Shown here: positions 18,133 through 26,467 of the stretch, piece after piece
How positions within the stretch are numbered: position 1 is the stretch's first letter
Layout: every line of letters starts with the position of its first letter
Assembly: GCF_002001105.1 (NCBI RefSeq)
Contig: NZ_MUNP01000059.1
Location: forward strand, 1-64,000
DNA: 64,000 nucleotides
Source of the DNA: Rhodanobacter sp. C06
Lineage (GTDB): Bacteria; Pseudomonadota; Gammaproteobacteria; Xanthomonadales; Rhodanobacteraceae
Direction: 5' to 3'
Program-made: the position numbers and the translations under genes
The notes under the pieces: generated by a model
Database searches by the model: none
What the model saw: the letters and a program-made list of their open reading frames with translations, nothing else
What the model was told of the DNA's origin: nothing

Positions 18133-19458
18133 TCATGATTTCGGCAGGTACGGATTGCGGTTCGACGCGGCGATCACGGCCCAGGCCGTCGCGGCGAGGC
18201 ATGGCCGGTGGTAGTACCAGGCGTACAACGCCACGACGCGCGGCTGGGGCGTGGCGTACAGGAACCCGTCCGGCGAGGCCTGTTGCGCGATCGACGCGAA
18301 CAGCACGTCGGCCCTGGCTTCGTTGCCGACCCATCGCCAAGCGAGCGCGGCCTGCGCGGTGCCTTCGGTCCACATGCCGTCACGGGCGTCGGTGAAGGCG
18401 AAGCCGCCCTTGACCGCATGCATGCGCTCGACCCAGTCCAGCGCACGCCGCCAGGCTTTCGGCGCGTCCGGCAGGAGCTGCGCCCAGAGCTGCACGTCGA
18501 GCGCGGACGGCGAGCGCAGCGGCGTCACGCCGTCGCCCTCGGTGCCCGTCCAGAAATGCCCACTCGCGGCATCCCACTGCACCGCGACGAAATCGCGGGC
18601 GCGCCGTGCCTGCGCGTCCCAGTCGCCGCCCGGTGCGGAGATCCGGGCCAGCCATTCGAACATCGCGGCCAGGTCGATGTTGTGTTCGGTCGATTTCCAC
18701 GATGCCTTGCGCGGCACCAGCAGGTAGGACTCGACGCCGCCATGGAAGCCGGCCGCGCCGTGCGCGTCCGAGGCATGGGCGACGACCCAGTCGGCGAGAT
18801 GCACGGCGGCATCGCGCCAGCGCGTCTCGCCGGTGGCGCCATGCAGCGCCAGCAGCGCCAGTGCGGTCCACGCGACGTTCCCGCACGAGGTGCCGTCCTG
18901 GTATGCGCCGGAATACTCGTGCGCGGCATCGACCCATTGCTTCCGCTGCGCATCCCGCCAGCCGTTCGGCAACAGCTTGTCGCCTTCGACGGCGCCGGCG
19001 CGATACGCATCGCGCAGACGCGTGTCGTGCATGGCCGCGCGCCGCAATGCCTCGCCGATGCGCTCCGCCTGCGGTCGCTTGTGGCATGCGAGAAGGGCGA
19101 TGACGGCGAGCGCGTTGTCGTAGGTGAATGCCGCCGAGTGCAGCGGCGGCAGGTCGGGCGCGCCTTGTCCGCGCCGGCTGTCGTAGCTGCGCAGCAGCAG
19201 CGGAGCGTTGCCCGGCACTGCATCGACGCGCGCGGCGATGGCATCGCAGCCGGCGCGTGCGAGGGCCGCGACGCGGGGCGCCACGGAAGCCGCGGTCGTC
19301 GTCGCCGCCGCATGCACTGGCGACGCCGCGCACGCGGTGGACAGCAGGCAGGCGAACAAGGCCGCCATTCCCGCTCGACCAGCCTTCGGCCGTTGTGAAG
19401 CGTCTCGCGGGATGGCGGCAATCGGGGAGATCGTCGAGCTGCCGTTCCATTCCGCCAT
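18133..19458 (-). CDS. Six-hairpin-type (alpha/alpha barrel) secreted protein, putative glycosidase
   Basis: 441 residues from the ATG at 19458. The start is uncertain; the ATG at 19368 would begin directly with the signal-like MAALFACLLSTACAASP. No family is recognised with confidence. What is visible: repeated helical pairs with aromatic and acidic residues typical of six-hairpin glycosidase toroids (SAAFTYDNALAVIALLA, EYSGAYQDGTSCGNVAW, GFHGGVESYLL, KSTEHNIDLAAMFEW, GHFWTGTEGDG, GMWTEGTAQAALAW). Conserved-looking Asp/Glu in TYDN, STEHNID and WTEGT are catalytic candidates. Its place between a TonB receptor and a GH3 enzyme implies a role in cutting or binding the imported glycan. This is the least understood member of the locus. 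Confidence 0.7.
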   Translation of the reverse strand: MAEWNGSSTISPIAAIPRDASQRPKAGRAGMAALFACLLSTACAASPVHAAATTTAASVAPRVAALARAGCDAIAARVDAVPGNAPLLLRSYDSRRGQGAPDLPPLHSAAFTYDNALAVIALLACHKRPQAERIGEALRRAAMHDTRLRDAYRAGAVEGDKLLPNGWRDAQRKQWVDAAHEYSGAYQDGTSCGNVAWTALALLALHGATGETRWRDAAVHLADWVVAHASDAHGAAGFHGGVESYLLVPRKASWKSTEHNIDLAAMFEWLARISAPGGDWDAQARRARDFVAVQWDAASGHFWTGTEGDGVTPLRSPSALDVQLWAQLLPDAPKAWRRALDWVERMHAVKGGFAFTDARDGMWTEGTAQAALAWRWVGNEARADVLFASIAQQASPDGFLYATPQPRVVALYAWYYHRPCLAATAWAVIAASNRNPYLPKS

Positions 19459-19508
19459 GGCACGTGGTCCGGCATGCGCCATGGCGGGAGCCTGTTGCAC
19501 GCGCCCGG

Positions 19509-22500
19509 TCAGAAGTCCGCGCGCAGGCTGAGGTTGTAGCGGGTGTCGTCGCGGAAGAAACCCTTGGGCACGGACAAGCCGTCGGTATTGACGATCTCGC
19601 GGGTCTTGAACGTCGAGTTCAGCAGGTTGGCCACCTGCAGCGCCACCTTGACGTGATCGTTGAGCGCGTAGATCAGCGAGCCGTCCAGCCGGCCCTGGGA
19701 GTCGGCCATGACCGGCAGGAACGGATAGTCCGCCTCCTGGCCCGAGATCAGGAACTGCGAGCGCCAGTTCCAGGCCAGTCGCGCCGACAGCGGGCCCTTC
19801 TCGTAGTAGACGGTGAAGTTGAAGGTGTCGCGGGACAGCTCGGACGGCGGCAGCTTCAACTGGTTGATGCACTGCGTGGGCGCCACGTAGCCGGATGGGC
19901 AGTAGTTGACCGAGCCGAACCCCAGTCCGTGCGGCTTGATGTAGGTGTAGTTCATCGACGTGCCGAAACCGGACAGCCAGCCGGGCAGGAAGTCGTACTT
20001 CTGCTGGTAGGCCAGTTCCGCACCGCCCACGCTGCCCTTCTGGTTCAGGTTGGCCAGGCCCGCCGTGTACTGCTCCGGATAGGTCACGCCGTTGTTCGTC
20101 ACCGTGGTGTCGACGACACTGGTGATGTACTGGATGGTGTGGTTCAACTGCTTCCAGAACAGCATTCCGGTCAGCGAGCCAGCGTTGCCGAAGTACCACT
20201 CCTGGCTCAGGTCGAAATTGTGCGCGGTGATCGGCTTCAGGTAGGGGTTGCTGCCACTGTAGCCGTTGCCCACCGTGGGCTCGGTGCTGCCGTTGGTGCC
20301 GTAGGGCAGCAGGCCGCCGACCGACTGTCCTGCCTGCAACTGCACGAGCGACGGCCGGTAGACCGACTCCGAGAACGCGAAGCGGGTGATCAGGTCGTCG
20401 GTCCAGCCAACGGCGAGGTTGAAGCTGGGCAGCCAGTTGCCGTAGGCATTCCTGGCCGTGATCGGGGTGAACGCGCCGTTGGCGAAGGCCATGTATTGCT
20501 GCTGCTGCGCGGGCGTCAGCGCGCAGAACGTGCCCGGCTGGGGCGCCGGGCCGCTGGCGCCGGAGTTGCAGTACTGCGCGATGGTCTGGCCGTTGAGGGT
20601 CTGCGCCATGTTCGGCAGGATCAGGTAGCCGGTGGCGGCGTCCTGGGTATGCACGTAGCGCAGGCCCACGTTGCCGCTGATCTGCAGGCCGCTGAGGAAA
20701 TCCATGTTGCTGTTGCCGAAATTCAGCCGCACGTAAGTGGCGTTGGTCTTCTCGTCGTTGGCGGCGACTTCCTGCGGCAGGTAATACGTGCCCGGCACGA
20801 ACACGTCGCCCGCGACGTGCTGCTCGCGGTCGTAGTTCGTGTAGTACGAGCCGACGGCGCCAGGCGTCGTGGCCAGCCACTGCTGGTTGATCTGCTTGAT
20901 GGCGGCGACGGACTGCGAGAACTGGGTGAGCGGATTCAGGTTGAAGAACGGCGCGACGATGCCGAAATCGCCGCCGCCGAAGGCCGGCAGGTCGACGTGG
21001 TATGGCGCAACGTCATTGGGCGTGTCGGCGGCGGTGATCGGGGTCACGCCGGGACTGGGCGTGCTGATCGGCACGTAGTTGAATGCCGAGCTGCGCACCG
21101 TTTCGCCCTGGTCGCTGTGGCGGAAGCCGAACTGGATGTCATCCAGCGGGCCCTTGTCCACGTCGAAGCTGCCGTCCAGGCGGAAGGCGCGCTGGTTGCC
21201 CCAGGAGTAGCGCTGGCTGTCCTGCGCTGCCGCCCAGTAGGTATTGGCGGGATTGGCGAAGTACTGCGCCGTCGTTTCGTTCGGATCCGGCGACAGCAAC
21301 TGCACCGTGGGCACGTTGTCGCCATGCGTGGCAAGGTACCAGTTGGCGTTGGTCAGCTGGCGGATGTAGTAGTAGGCGTACCGGTACTGCGAGTGCGTAT
21401 CCTGCGCGTCGAGGCTCAGGTGCAGCCTGTCGCTGGCGTTCCACTTCAGGTTGAAGCTGTAGTCGTTGGTTACGTAGCGATTCTTGTAACCCGTGCTGTC
21501 GAGCTGGGTCGGCAGGCCGCCGTACCGCGACGGGTAGACGTAGTCGCTCGGTAGCGCGGTGACGATGCCCGACTGGAACACGCCACGGGAGTCGAACGCC
21601 GGCGTCGTGCCTGCCAGCGGGATGTCGCACTGGTTCGGATCGGACCAGGCGCAGCCGTCGGTCGAGGCCTGCAAGGTGTGCTCGTAGGTGGTCTCGGTGT
21701 CCGAGGCGCGGTCCCATTCCAGTGTGGCCTGCCAGGTCTTGTCCGGGCTTTCCCATTGCGCCGAGAGCACGTGGCCGAAGCGGGTGCTGGTTTCATGCTG
21801 GGTGCGCAAGTCGGCGCCGATCGGCAGGTAGGCGTAGGGACCATCCGTGCCCGCCGGCAGGCCGGGGTAGTTGTCGACACGGCTGCCCGGCAGCGTGCAG
21901 CCGTTGCAGCGCCGCTGGAAATCGACCAGCGAGATCGCATTGTCGGCCTGGTCGATGCGGTCATAGGCCACGTTGGCCAGCACGCCGAAGCGGCCGATGT
22001 CGGTATCCCAGGTGTGGCTGAGCAGGCCTGCGATCTGCGGCGTGCCGTGCTTGTCCAGGCTGCCCCAGTAGTCGCCAACGGTGAAGGAGGCCTGGGTGGC
22101 CTTGTTGCTGTCGAAGGGCTTGCGGGTGCGCAGGTCGATCGAACCGGCGATGCCGCCTTCGATCATGTCCGCCGTCTGGTTCTTGCTCACCACCACCGAG
22201 CCGATCAGCTCGGGGGATACCGTCGAGAAGTTGAGCCCCTGGCCGCCGCCGGCGGAGAACACCGTGCGGCCGTTGAACAGCGTGCTGGTGTACGGAAGGC
22301 CCTGCAGGCTGATGTCCGAACCCTGGATCGAGAAATGGTCAGGGTCGGCGGCGACGCCGAACGCGCTGACGGCCACGCCCGGCACGCGCTGCAAGGCCTC
22401 GGTCACCGACAGGTCGGGCAGCGAGCCGGCGTCCTGCGCCGAGATCGCATCGACCACGGTGTCGGCGTAGCGCTTGATGTCCTGCGCACGGTTCAGGCTG

Positions 22501-22769
22501 GACGAGAAGCCGTTGACGGTCATGCCGGTGAGCTGCTTCGCCTCCTTCTCGTTCGCGGTCGTGGAGGCATTCTTCTTTTTCGCCGCGGCCTTCGAATCCT
22601 TGTTGGTGGCCGGTGCGGTTTGCGTGGCCTGGTCGGTGTCCTGTGGCGCGGGCTGCGCGGCTTGTGCATGCGATGGCCCGGCCGCGAACAACGTCATCGC
22701 GATCGCAAAAGGCAGCAGGCGCAGCTGGTCGGCGTTGCGCGCATGCGGATGCATGGATGGCTTCTTCAC
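19509..22769 (-). CDS. TonB-dependent receptor for a carbohydrate (putative)
   Basis: 1086 residues. A signal peptide (about residues 18-36, ending SHAQA) is followed by a low-complexity Gln/Thr/Lys stretch, then the plug: ALQRVPGVAVSAFG, FSIQGSDISLQGLPYTSTLFNGRTVF and VVSKNQTADMIEGGIAGSIDLRTRKPF. The long C-terminal barrel ends in NLSLRADF with the terminal Phe expected of outer-membrane barrels. The gene heads the leftward set and reads away from the LacI gene. Its promoter overlaps two palindromes with an AGCGCT core. Energised uptake across the outer membrane is known for the family; the sugar ligand is inferred from its neighbours. Confidence 0.93.
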   Translation of the reverse strand: MKKPSMHPHARNADQLRLLPFAIAMTLFAAGPSHAQAAQPAPQDTDQATQTAPATNKDSKAAAKKKNASTTANEKEAKQLTGMTVNGFSSSLNRAQDIKRYADTVVDAISAQDAGSLPDLSVTEALQRVPGVAVSAFGVAADPDHFSIQGSDISLQGLPYTSTLFNGRTVFSAGGGQGLNFSTVSPELIGSVVVSKNQTADMIEGGIAGSIDLRTRKPFDSNKATQASFTVGDYWGSLDKHGTPQIAGLLSHTWDTDIGRFGVLANVAYDRIDQADNAISLVDFQRRCNGCTLPGSRVDNYPGLPAGTDGPYAYLPIGADLRTQHETSTRFGHVLSAQWESPDKTWQATLEWDRASDTETTYEHTLQASTDGCAWSDPNQCDIPLAGTTPAFDSRGVFQSGIVTALPSDYVYPSRYGGLPTQLDSTGYKNRYVTNDYSFNLKWNASDRLHLSLDAQDTHSQYRYAYYYIRQLTNANWYLATHGDNVPTVQLLSPDPNETTAQYFANPANTYWAAAQDSQRYSWGNQRAFRLDGSFDVDKGPLDDIQFGFRHSDQGETVRSSAFNYVPISTPSPGVTPITAADTPNDVAPYHVDLPAFGGGDFGIVAPFFNLNPLTQFSQSVAAIKQINQQWLATTPGAVGSYYTNYDREQHVAGDVFVPGTYYLPQEVAANDEKTNATYVRLNFGNSNMDFLSGLQISGNVGLRYVHTQDAATGYLILPNMAQTLNGQTIAQYCNSGASGPAPQPGTFCALTPAQQQQYMAFANGAFTPITARNAYGNWLPSFNLAVGWTDDLITRFAFSESVYRPSLVQLQAGQSVGGLLPYGTNGSTEPTVGNGYSGSNPYLKPITAHNFDLSQEWYFGNAGSLTGMLFWKQLNHTIQYITSVVDTTVTNNGVTYPEQYTAGLANLNQKGSVGGAELAYQQKYDFLPGWLSGFGTSMNYTYIKPHGLGFGSVNYCPSGYVAPTQCINQLKLPPSELSRDTFNFTVYYEKGPLSARLAWNWRSQFLISGQEADYPFLPVMADSQGRLDGSLIYALNDHVKVALQVANLLNSTFKTREIVNTDGLSVPKGFFRDDTRYNLSLRADF

Positions 22770-22849
22770 TTCGGTATCTCCCCAGTGTCGAGTGAGTGCC
22801 CGGTCGACGCGACCCTTCTCCCCTGCGTCGCGGGCTCTTGCGCCATCGC

Positions 22850-22878
22850 ACGCTAGTCAAATGTACAAGCGCTGTCAA
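22850..22878 (-). promoter_or_regulatory. Sigma70-type promoter for the TonB receptor operon
   Basis: On the minus strand TTGACA (22878-22873, full consensus) is followed by a 17-base spacer and TAGCGT (22855-22850, weak -10). The transcript would have a leader of about 75 bases before the ATG at 22769. The -35 hexamer lies inside the first operator-like site, so a bound repressor would block it. Confidence 0.6.
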
Positions 22879-22899
22879 TAGAAAATACCAGCGCTGGTA
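22864..22899. promoter_or_regulatory. Two LacI-type operator-like sites with AGCGCT cores
   Basis: Site 1 is TACAAGCGCTGTCA at 22864-22877, an imperfect palindrome. Site 2 is TACCAGCGCTGGTA at 22886-22899, a perfect 14-base palindrome. Both centre on AGCGCT and the centres are 22 bases apart, two helical turns. Even-length palindromes with a central CG step are the usual LacI-family operator form, and a LacI gene starts about 95 bases away. Confidence 0.65.
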
Positions 22900-22992
22900 C
22901 TTTTGAGTGGAATGGCCGGGATGCGGATGGTTGCGCGCCTTCCGCTTGGGGTAGCATGGGCGCTGCAAGCCATACGGGGGCCGGATCTGCAC

Positions 22993-24006
22993 ATGCCTGC
23001 GAGAATCGAAGACGTCGCTGCGCATGCCGGCGTGTCCACCAAGACGGTGTCCCGCGTGCTCAACGGCTATGCGAGCGTGCGCGCCAAGCTGCGCACGCGG
23101 ATCGAAGCCTCGATCCGCGCGCTCAACTACGTGCCGAACGCGTCCGCACGCAGCCTGGCGGGGAACCGCTCGTACCTGGTCGCGCTGCTGTACGACAACC
23201 CGATGGCCGGCTCCAGCTACACCATGGAGGTGATCGTGGGCGTGCTGCAGGCGTGCAAGGGGACGCCGTACAACGCGGTGCTGCACCCCTTCGACGCGGC
23301 GGACGACCTGGCCGCGCGGATCGACGGCTTCGTGGCGACGCACCGGCCGGACGCGCTGGTGCTGGTGCCGCCGCATGCAAACAATGCCGAGTTGCTGCAG
23401 CGACTCGACGAGCTGGACATTCCGTACTCGACGATTTCCTCCCGGTTGCGCCAGTCGCGCATCGACGTCGGCTTCGACGAGCGCAGGGCGGCGGCCGAGA
23501 TCGTCGAGCACCTGGTCTCGCTCGGGCATCGGCGGATAGGCCACATCGCCGGGCTGAAGGGGCACGGTGCGCGCACCTGGCGGCTCAGTGGCTATCGCGA
23601 CGCGTTGCGCAAGGCCGGCATCGCGTACGACGAGTCGCTGGTGGTGGACGGGGATTTCGCTTTCGCGTCGGGCGTGGCCGGCGCCAGGACGCTGCTCGAC
23701 CGGCGGCGCCCCCCCACGGCGATCTTCGCCGCAAACGACGACATGGCTTGCGGCGCGATGCGCGAGGCCTACGAACGCGGGCTGGCGATTCCCGGCGACC
23801 TGTCGGTATGCGGCTTCGACGGCACGCCGGTATCGCAGCTGGTGTCGCCCGGCCTGACCACGGTGCACCAGCCGTGCCGCGAGCTCGGTTGCCTGGCCGT
23901 CCAGAACGTATTGCAGTCGATCCGCGAGTCCGCCGTGCCCCAGCAGTCGCGCGTGCCTTACCAGGTGCATCTGCGCGCATCCACGGCCGCGCCCGGGAAA
24001 CCGTAG
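22993..24006 (+). CDS. LacI-family transcriptional regulator
   Basis: 337 residues. The helix-turn-helix is at about residues 4-24 (RIEDVAAHAGVSTKTVSRVLN), followed by the hinge helix NASARSLAG. A periplasmic-binding-protein-like effector domain follows, with HRRIGHIAGLKGHG, PTAIFAANDDMACGAM and SVCGFDGTPVSQLVSPGLTTV. This is a full-length LacI/GalR member. It is divergent from the TonB receptor operon and 65 bases ahead of an MFS permease. It most likely represses the locus through the AGCGCT palindromes at 22864-22899 and is released by the transported sugar or a breakdown product (inference). Confidence 0.93.
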   Translation: MPARIEDVAAHAGVSTKTVSRVLNGYASVRAKLRTRIEASIRALNYVPNASARSLAGNRSYLVALLYDNPMAGSSYTMEVIVGVLQACKGTPYNAVLHPFDAADDLAARIDGFVATHRPDALVLVPPHANNAELLQRLDELDIPYSTISSRLRQSRIDVGFDERRAAAEIVEHLVSLGHRRIGHIAGLKGHGARTWRLSGYRDALRKAGIAYDESLVVDGDFAFASGVAGARTLLDRRRPPTAIFAANDDMACGAMREAYERGLAIPGDLSVCGFDGTPVSQLVSPGLTTVHQPCRELGCLAVQNVLQSIRESAVPQQSRVPYQVHLRASTAAPGKP

Positions 24007-24071
24007 TATTCGCCCTGTGCCGGCGCCGGGTTCGCCGAGAGCCCGGCGCGCGGACCCACGGGGCGGAGACG

Positions 24072-25370
24072 GTGATCGACGACAAGGCTGAAGCTGCGAT
24101 GCGCGGGCTTCCCGTGCCGGCCGGTGCGCACGCGGGTGCGGCGCCGCACCTGCGCCGCGCCGGCTGGCCGTTCATCGTGATTTACGGCATGGCCTACACG
24201 GGCCTGTGGATGGCGCTGCTTCCGCCCATCCTGCTGGGTCTGGCGATGCGCGTGCGCGTGATCGCGCCGGCGCACGCGACCGGCAGCCTGTCGCTGGTGG
24301 TGGGCGTGGGCGCGCTGATGGCGCTGTTCGGCAACCCGTTCTTCGGCCGCCTGTCGGATCGCACGACTTCGCGCTTCGGCATGCGCCGGCCCTGGCTGGT
24401 CGCCGGCGCCCTGGGGGGAGCGGCGGGGCTGGCGATGATCGCGACGGCCGCGTCGGTTCCGCAGCTCCTGCTGGGCTGGTGCGTCACGCAGCTTGCCTGC
24501 AACGCGCAACTGGCCGCGCTGGCGGCGATCCTCGCCGACCAGATCCCGGCGTCGCAGCGCGGCACGGTGTCCGGCATCGTGAACATCAGCCTGCCGCTGG
24601 GCATGACCGGGGGCACCTTCCTGGTGGAGGCCCTCGCGGATTCCACGCTCGCGATGTTCCTGGTGCCGGCGGCGATTGCACTGGCTGCGGCGCTACTGCT
24701 GGCCTGGGTGCTGCCCGATCATCGATTGGTCGTGGCCCGGCGGCCACGCTACGGGTGGCGCGAGTTCCTGGGCAGCTTCTGGATCAATCCGCTGCGTTTC
24801 CCCGATTTCTCCTGGGCCTGGAGCAGCCGTTTCCTGCTTTACGCCGGGGTCTCGCTGCTGATGACCTACCAGGAGTTCTACCTGATCGGCCAGCTGGGCT
24901 GCGCGCCCGCCGAGGTGCCGCGCCGGATCTTCCTGTCCACCCTGGTGCAGTCCTGCGCGGTGGCGGTCTCCAGTGTGCTGGGCGGCGGCTTGTCCGATGC
25001 CCTCGGGCGACGCAAGGTCTTCGTGTCCGGCGCCGCACTGCTCTATGCGCTGGCCCTGCTGGCGATCGCCTTCGCCGCCTCGTATCCCTGGTTCCTCGCG
25101 GCGATGGCGCTTGCCGGCGTCGCGCAGGGCGTGTACCTGGCGGCCGACCTCGCGCTGGTGACCGACGTGCTGCCGGAGCGCGAAACCCATGCAGCGAGGA
25201 ACCTGGGCATCTTCAATATCGCCAGCGTGCTGCCGCAGTCGTTGATGCCGGCGATCGCCCCGGGCATCCTGTCCGCGAGCGGCGGAAGTTATGCGGTCCT
25301 GTTCGTCGTGGCGGCAATCCTGGTCGCGCTGGGCGCCTGGGCCATCCTGCCGGTGCGCGGGGTGCGCTGA
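24072..25370 (+). CDS. MFS sugar transporter
   Basis: 432 residues from a GTG at 24072 (GGAG ribosome site 6 bases before); an ATG at 24099 is possible. About twelve hydrophobic segments are visible. The MFS loop motif appears as GRLSDRTTSRFGMRRPW after helix 2 and again as GGLSDALGRRKVF in the second half. The pattern suits the sugar/cation symporter branch related to sucrose and maltose carriers. Following the lacI gene in the same direction, it is the likely inner-membrane step that complements the outer-membrane receptor encoded at 19509-22769. Confidence 0.87.
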   Translation: MIDDKAEAAMRGLPVPAGAHAGAAPHLRRAGWPFIVIYGMAYTGLWMALLPPILLGLAMRVRVIAPAHATGSLSLVVGVGALMALFGNPFFGRLSDRTTSRFGMRRPWLVAGALGGAAGLAMIATAASVPQLLLGWCVTQLACNAQLAALAAILADQIPASQRGTVSGIVNISLPLGMTGGTFLVEALADSTLAMFLVPAAIALAAALLLAWVLPDHRLVVARRPRYGWREFLGSFWINPLRFPDFSWAWSSRFLLYAGVSLLMTYQEFYLIGQLGCAPAEVPRRIFLSTLVQSCAVAVSSVLGGGLSDALGRRKVFVSGAALLYALALLAIAFAASYPWFLAAMALAGVAQGVYLAADLALVTDVLPERETHAARNLGIFNIASVLPQSLMPAIAPGILSASGGSYAVLFVVAAILVALGAWAILPVRGVR

Positions 25371-25516
25371 GGATATTCCTCGCCATCTCCGGGCCGCCGG
25401 TCGCGCGGGGCCGTCGTCGATTCACTGCACCAGGCGCAGCGCGCGACCGGCTTCGACCGGCATCGCGTGGACGCGCTGCCGGTCGACAAGCTGCCGCGGA
25501 TCATGCGGCGACGCGG

Positions 25517-26206
25517 CTACCGGGCTTCGCGCACGCCGCCTGAGCCGGCGGCCTGCTCCGCAATCTCCCGCAACGCGCGTTCGAACACTTCCGGCGGCTG
25601 TCCGCCCGAGATCAGATGCGTGCCGTTGACGATGGTGGCCGGCACGGAATGGATGCCGGCCTGCTGGAAGCGCCGTTCCTGCGCGCGCACTTCGTCGGCG
25701 TACTCGCCGCTGTCCAGCACGCGGCGCGCTTCGCCGGCATCGAGGCCGGTATCTCCGGCGATGCGAACGAGCACGTCGGGGTCGGAAACGTTCTCGCCGT
25801 CGCTGAAGTAAGCGCGCAGCAGCGCCTGCTTCAGCGCCAGTGCGCGAGCATCGTCCCGCAGTGCGGCCCAGTGCAGCAGCCGGTGCGCGTCGAAGGTGTT
25901 CCAGACGCGGCTGCCGCGGTGCACGTTGTAGGCGAAGCCGAGCGCCGCGGCACGCTCGCGGATCGCCGCGCGGTTGGCGTCCATCCGCGCCTCGTCGATG
26001 CCGTACTTGCGCATGATGTGCTCGCCGGCATCCTCGCCTGCGGCCGCCATCTGCGGGTTCAGTTCGAACGGCTGCAGGTGGATGTCCGCGCGCACCGCGC
26101 CGTCGAGCTGCGCCAGCGCCTGCTGCAGGCTGGCGAGCCCGACCGCGCACCACGGACAGGCGACGTCGGAGACGAAATCGATGCGGAGCGGGGTGGGGGA
26201 GGTCAT
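25517..26206 (-). CDS. DsbA-family oxidoreductase (FrnE-like)
   Basis: 229 residues, no signal peptide, so cytoplasmic. The redox motif CPWC is at residues 17-20 in DFVSDVACPWCAVG. Further FrnE-like signatures are LQPFELNPQMA, NTFDAHRLLHWA, AYFSDGENVSDPDVL and the cis-Pro loop GIHSVPATIVNG. FrnE-type proteins are thiol-disulfide oxidoreductases or isomerases. A degraded copy of its first ~121 bases and start region lies at 28962-29082 in the same orientation, so this gene's 5' end and that relic bracket the FG-GAP gene. Confidence 0.9.
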   Translation of the reverse strand: MTSPTPLRIDFVSDVACPWCAVGLASLQQALAQLDGAVRADIHLQPFELNPQMAAAGEDAGEHIMRKYGIDEARMDANRAAIRERAAALGFAYNVHRGSRVWNTFDAHRLLHWAALRDDARALALKQALLRAYFSDGENVSDPDVLVRIAGDTGLDAGEARRVLDSGEYADEVRAQERRFQQAGIHSVPATIVNGTHLISGGQPPEVFERALREIAEQAAGSGGVREAR

Positions 26207-26243
26207 GGGCGATCCAGTGCGGGTTCGGATGCCCCTGATGTGG
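26123..26243. repeat. 121-bp direct repeat, intact copy (partner at 28962-29082)
   Basis: This stretch covers the start of the DsbA/FrnE-like gene and 37 bases before it. It aligns without gaps to 28962-29082 in the same orientation; by hand count about 99 of 121 bases match and 21 of 22 differences are transitions. The pair flanks the GloVer/FG-GAP gene. Confidence 0.85.
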
Positions 26244-26467
26244 AGGCGGCAGCGTCCATCTCAATCGCACGGTGCAAGCGCAGGTCTCCGGCCTCGAACG
26301 ACCCGTCCCGCACTTCGCCTTTGGCTCCTTTAGTCCCTTCCTCTGGTCCCGACCGTATCGCTCCAGGGCAAAACTGTGGAAGACTTGGTAGAGCGAAGCC
26401 AGATGGCCCTGACTGTCGCCTTCCAGGGTTCCTGGTAGCCGTGATGTCACAAACAGGGGGAGGGCAT

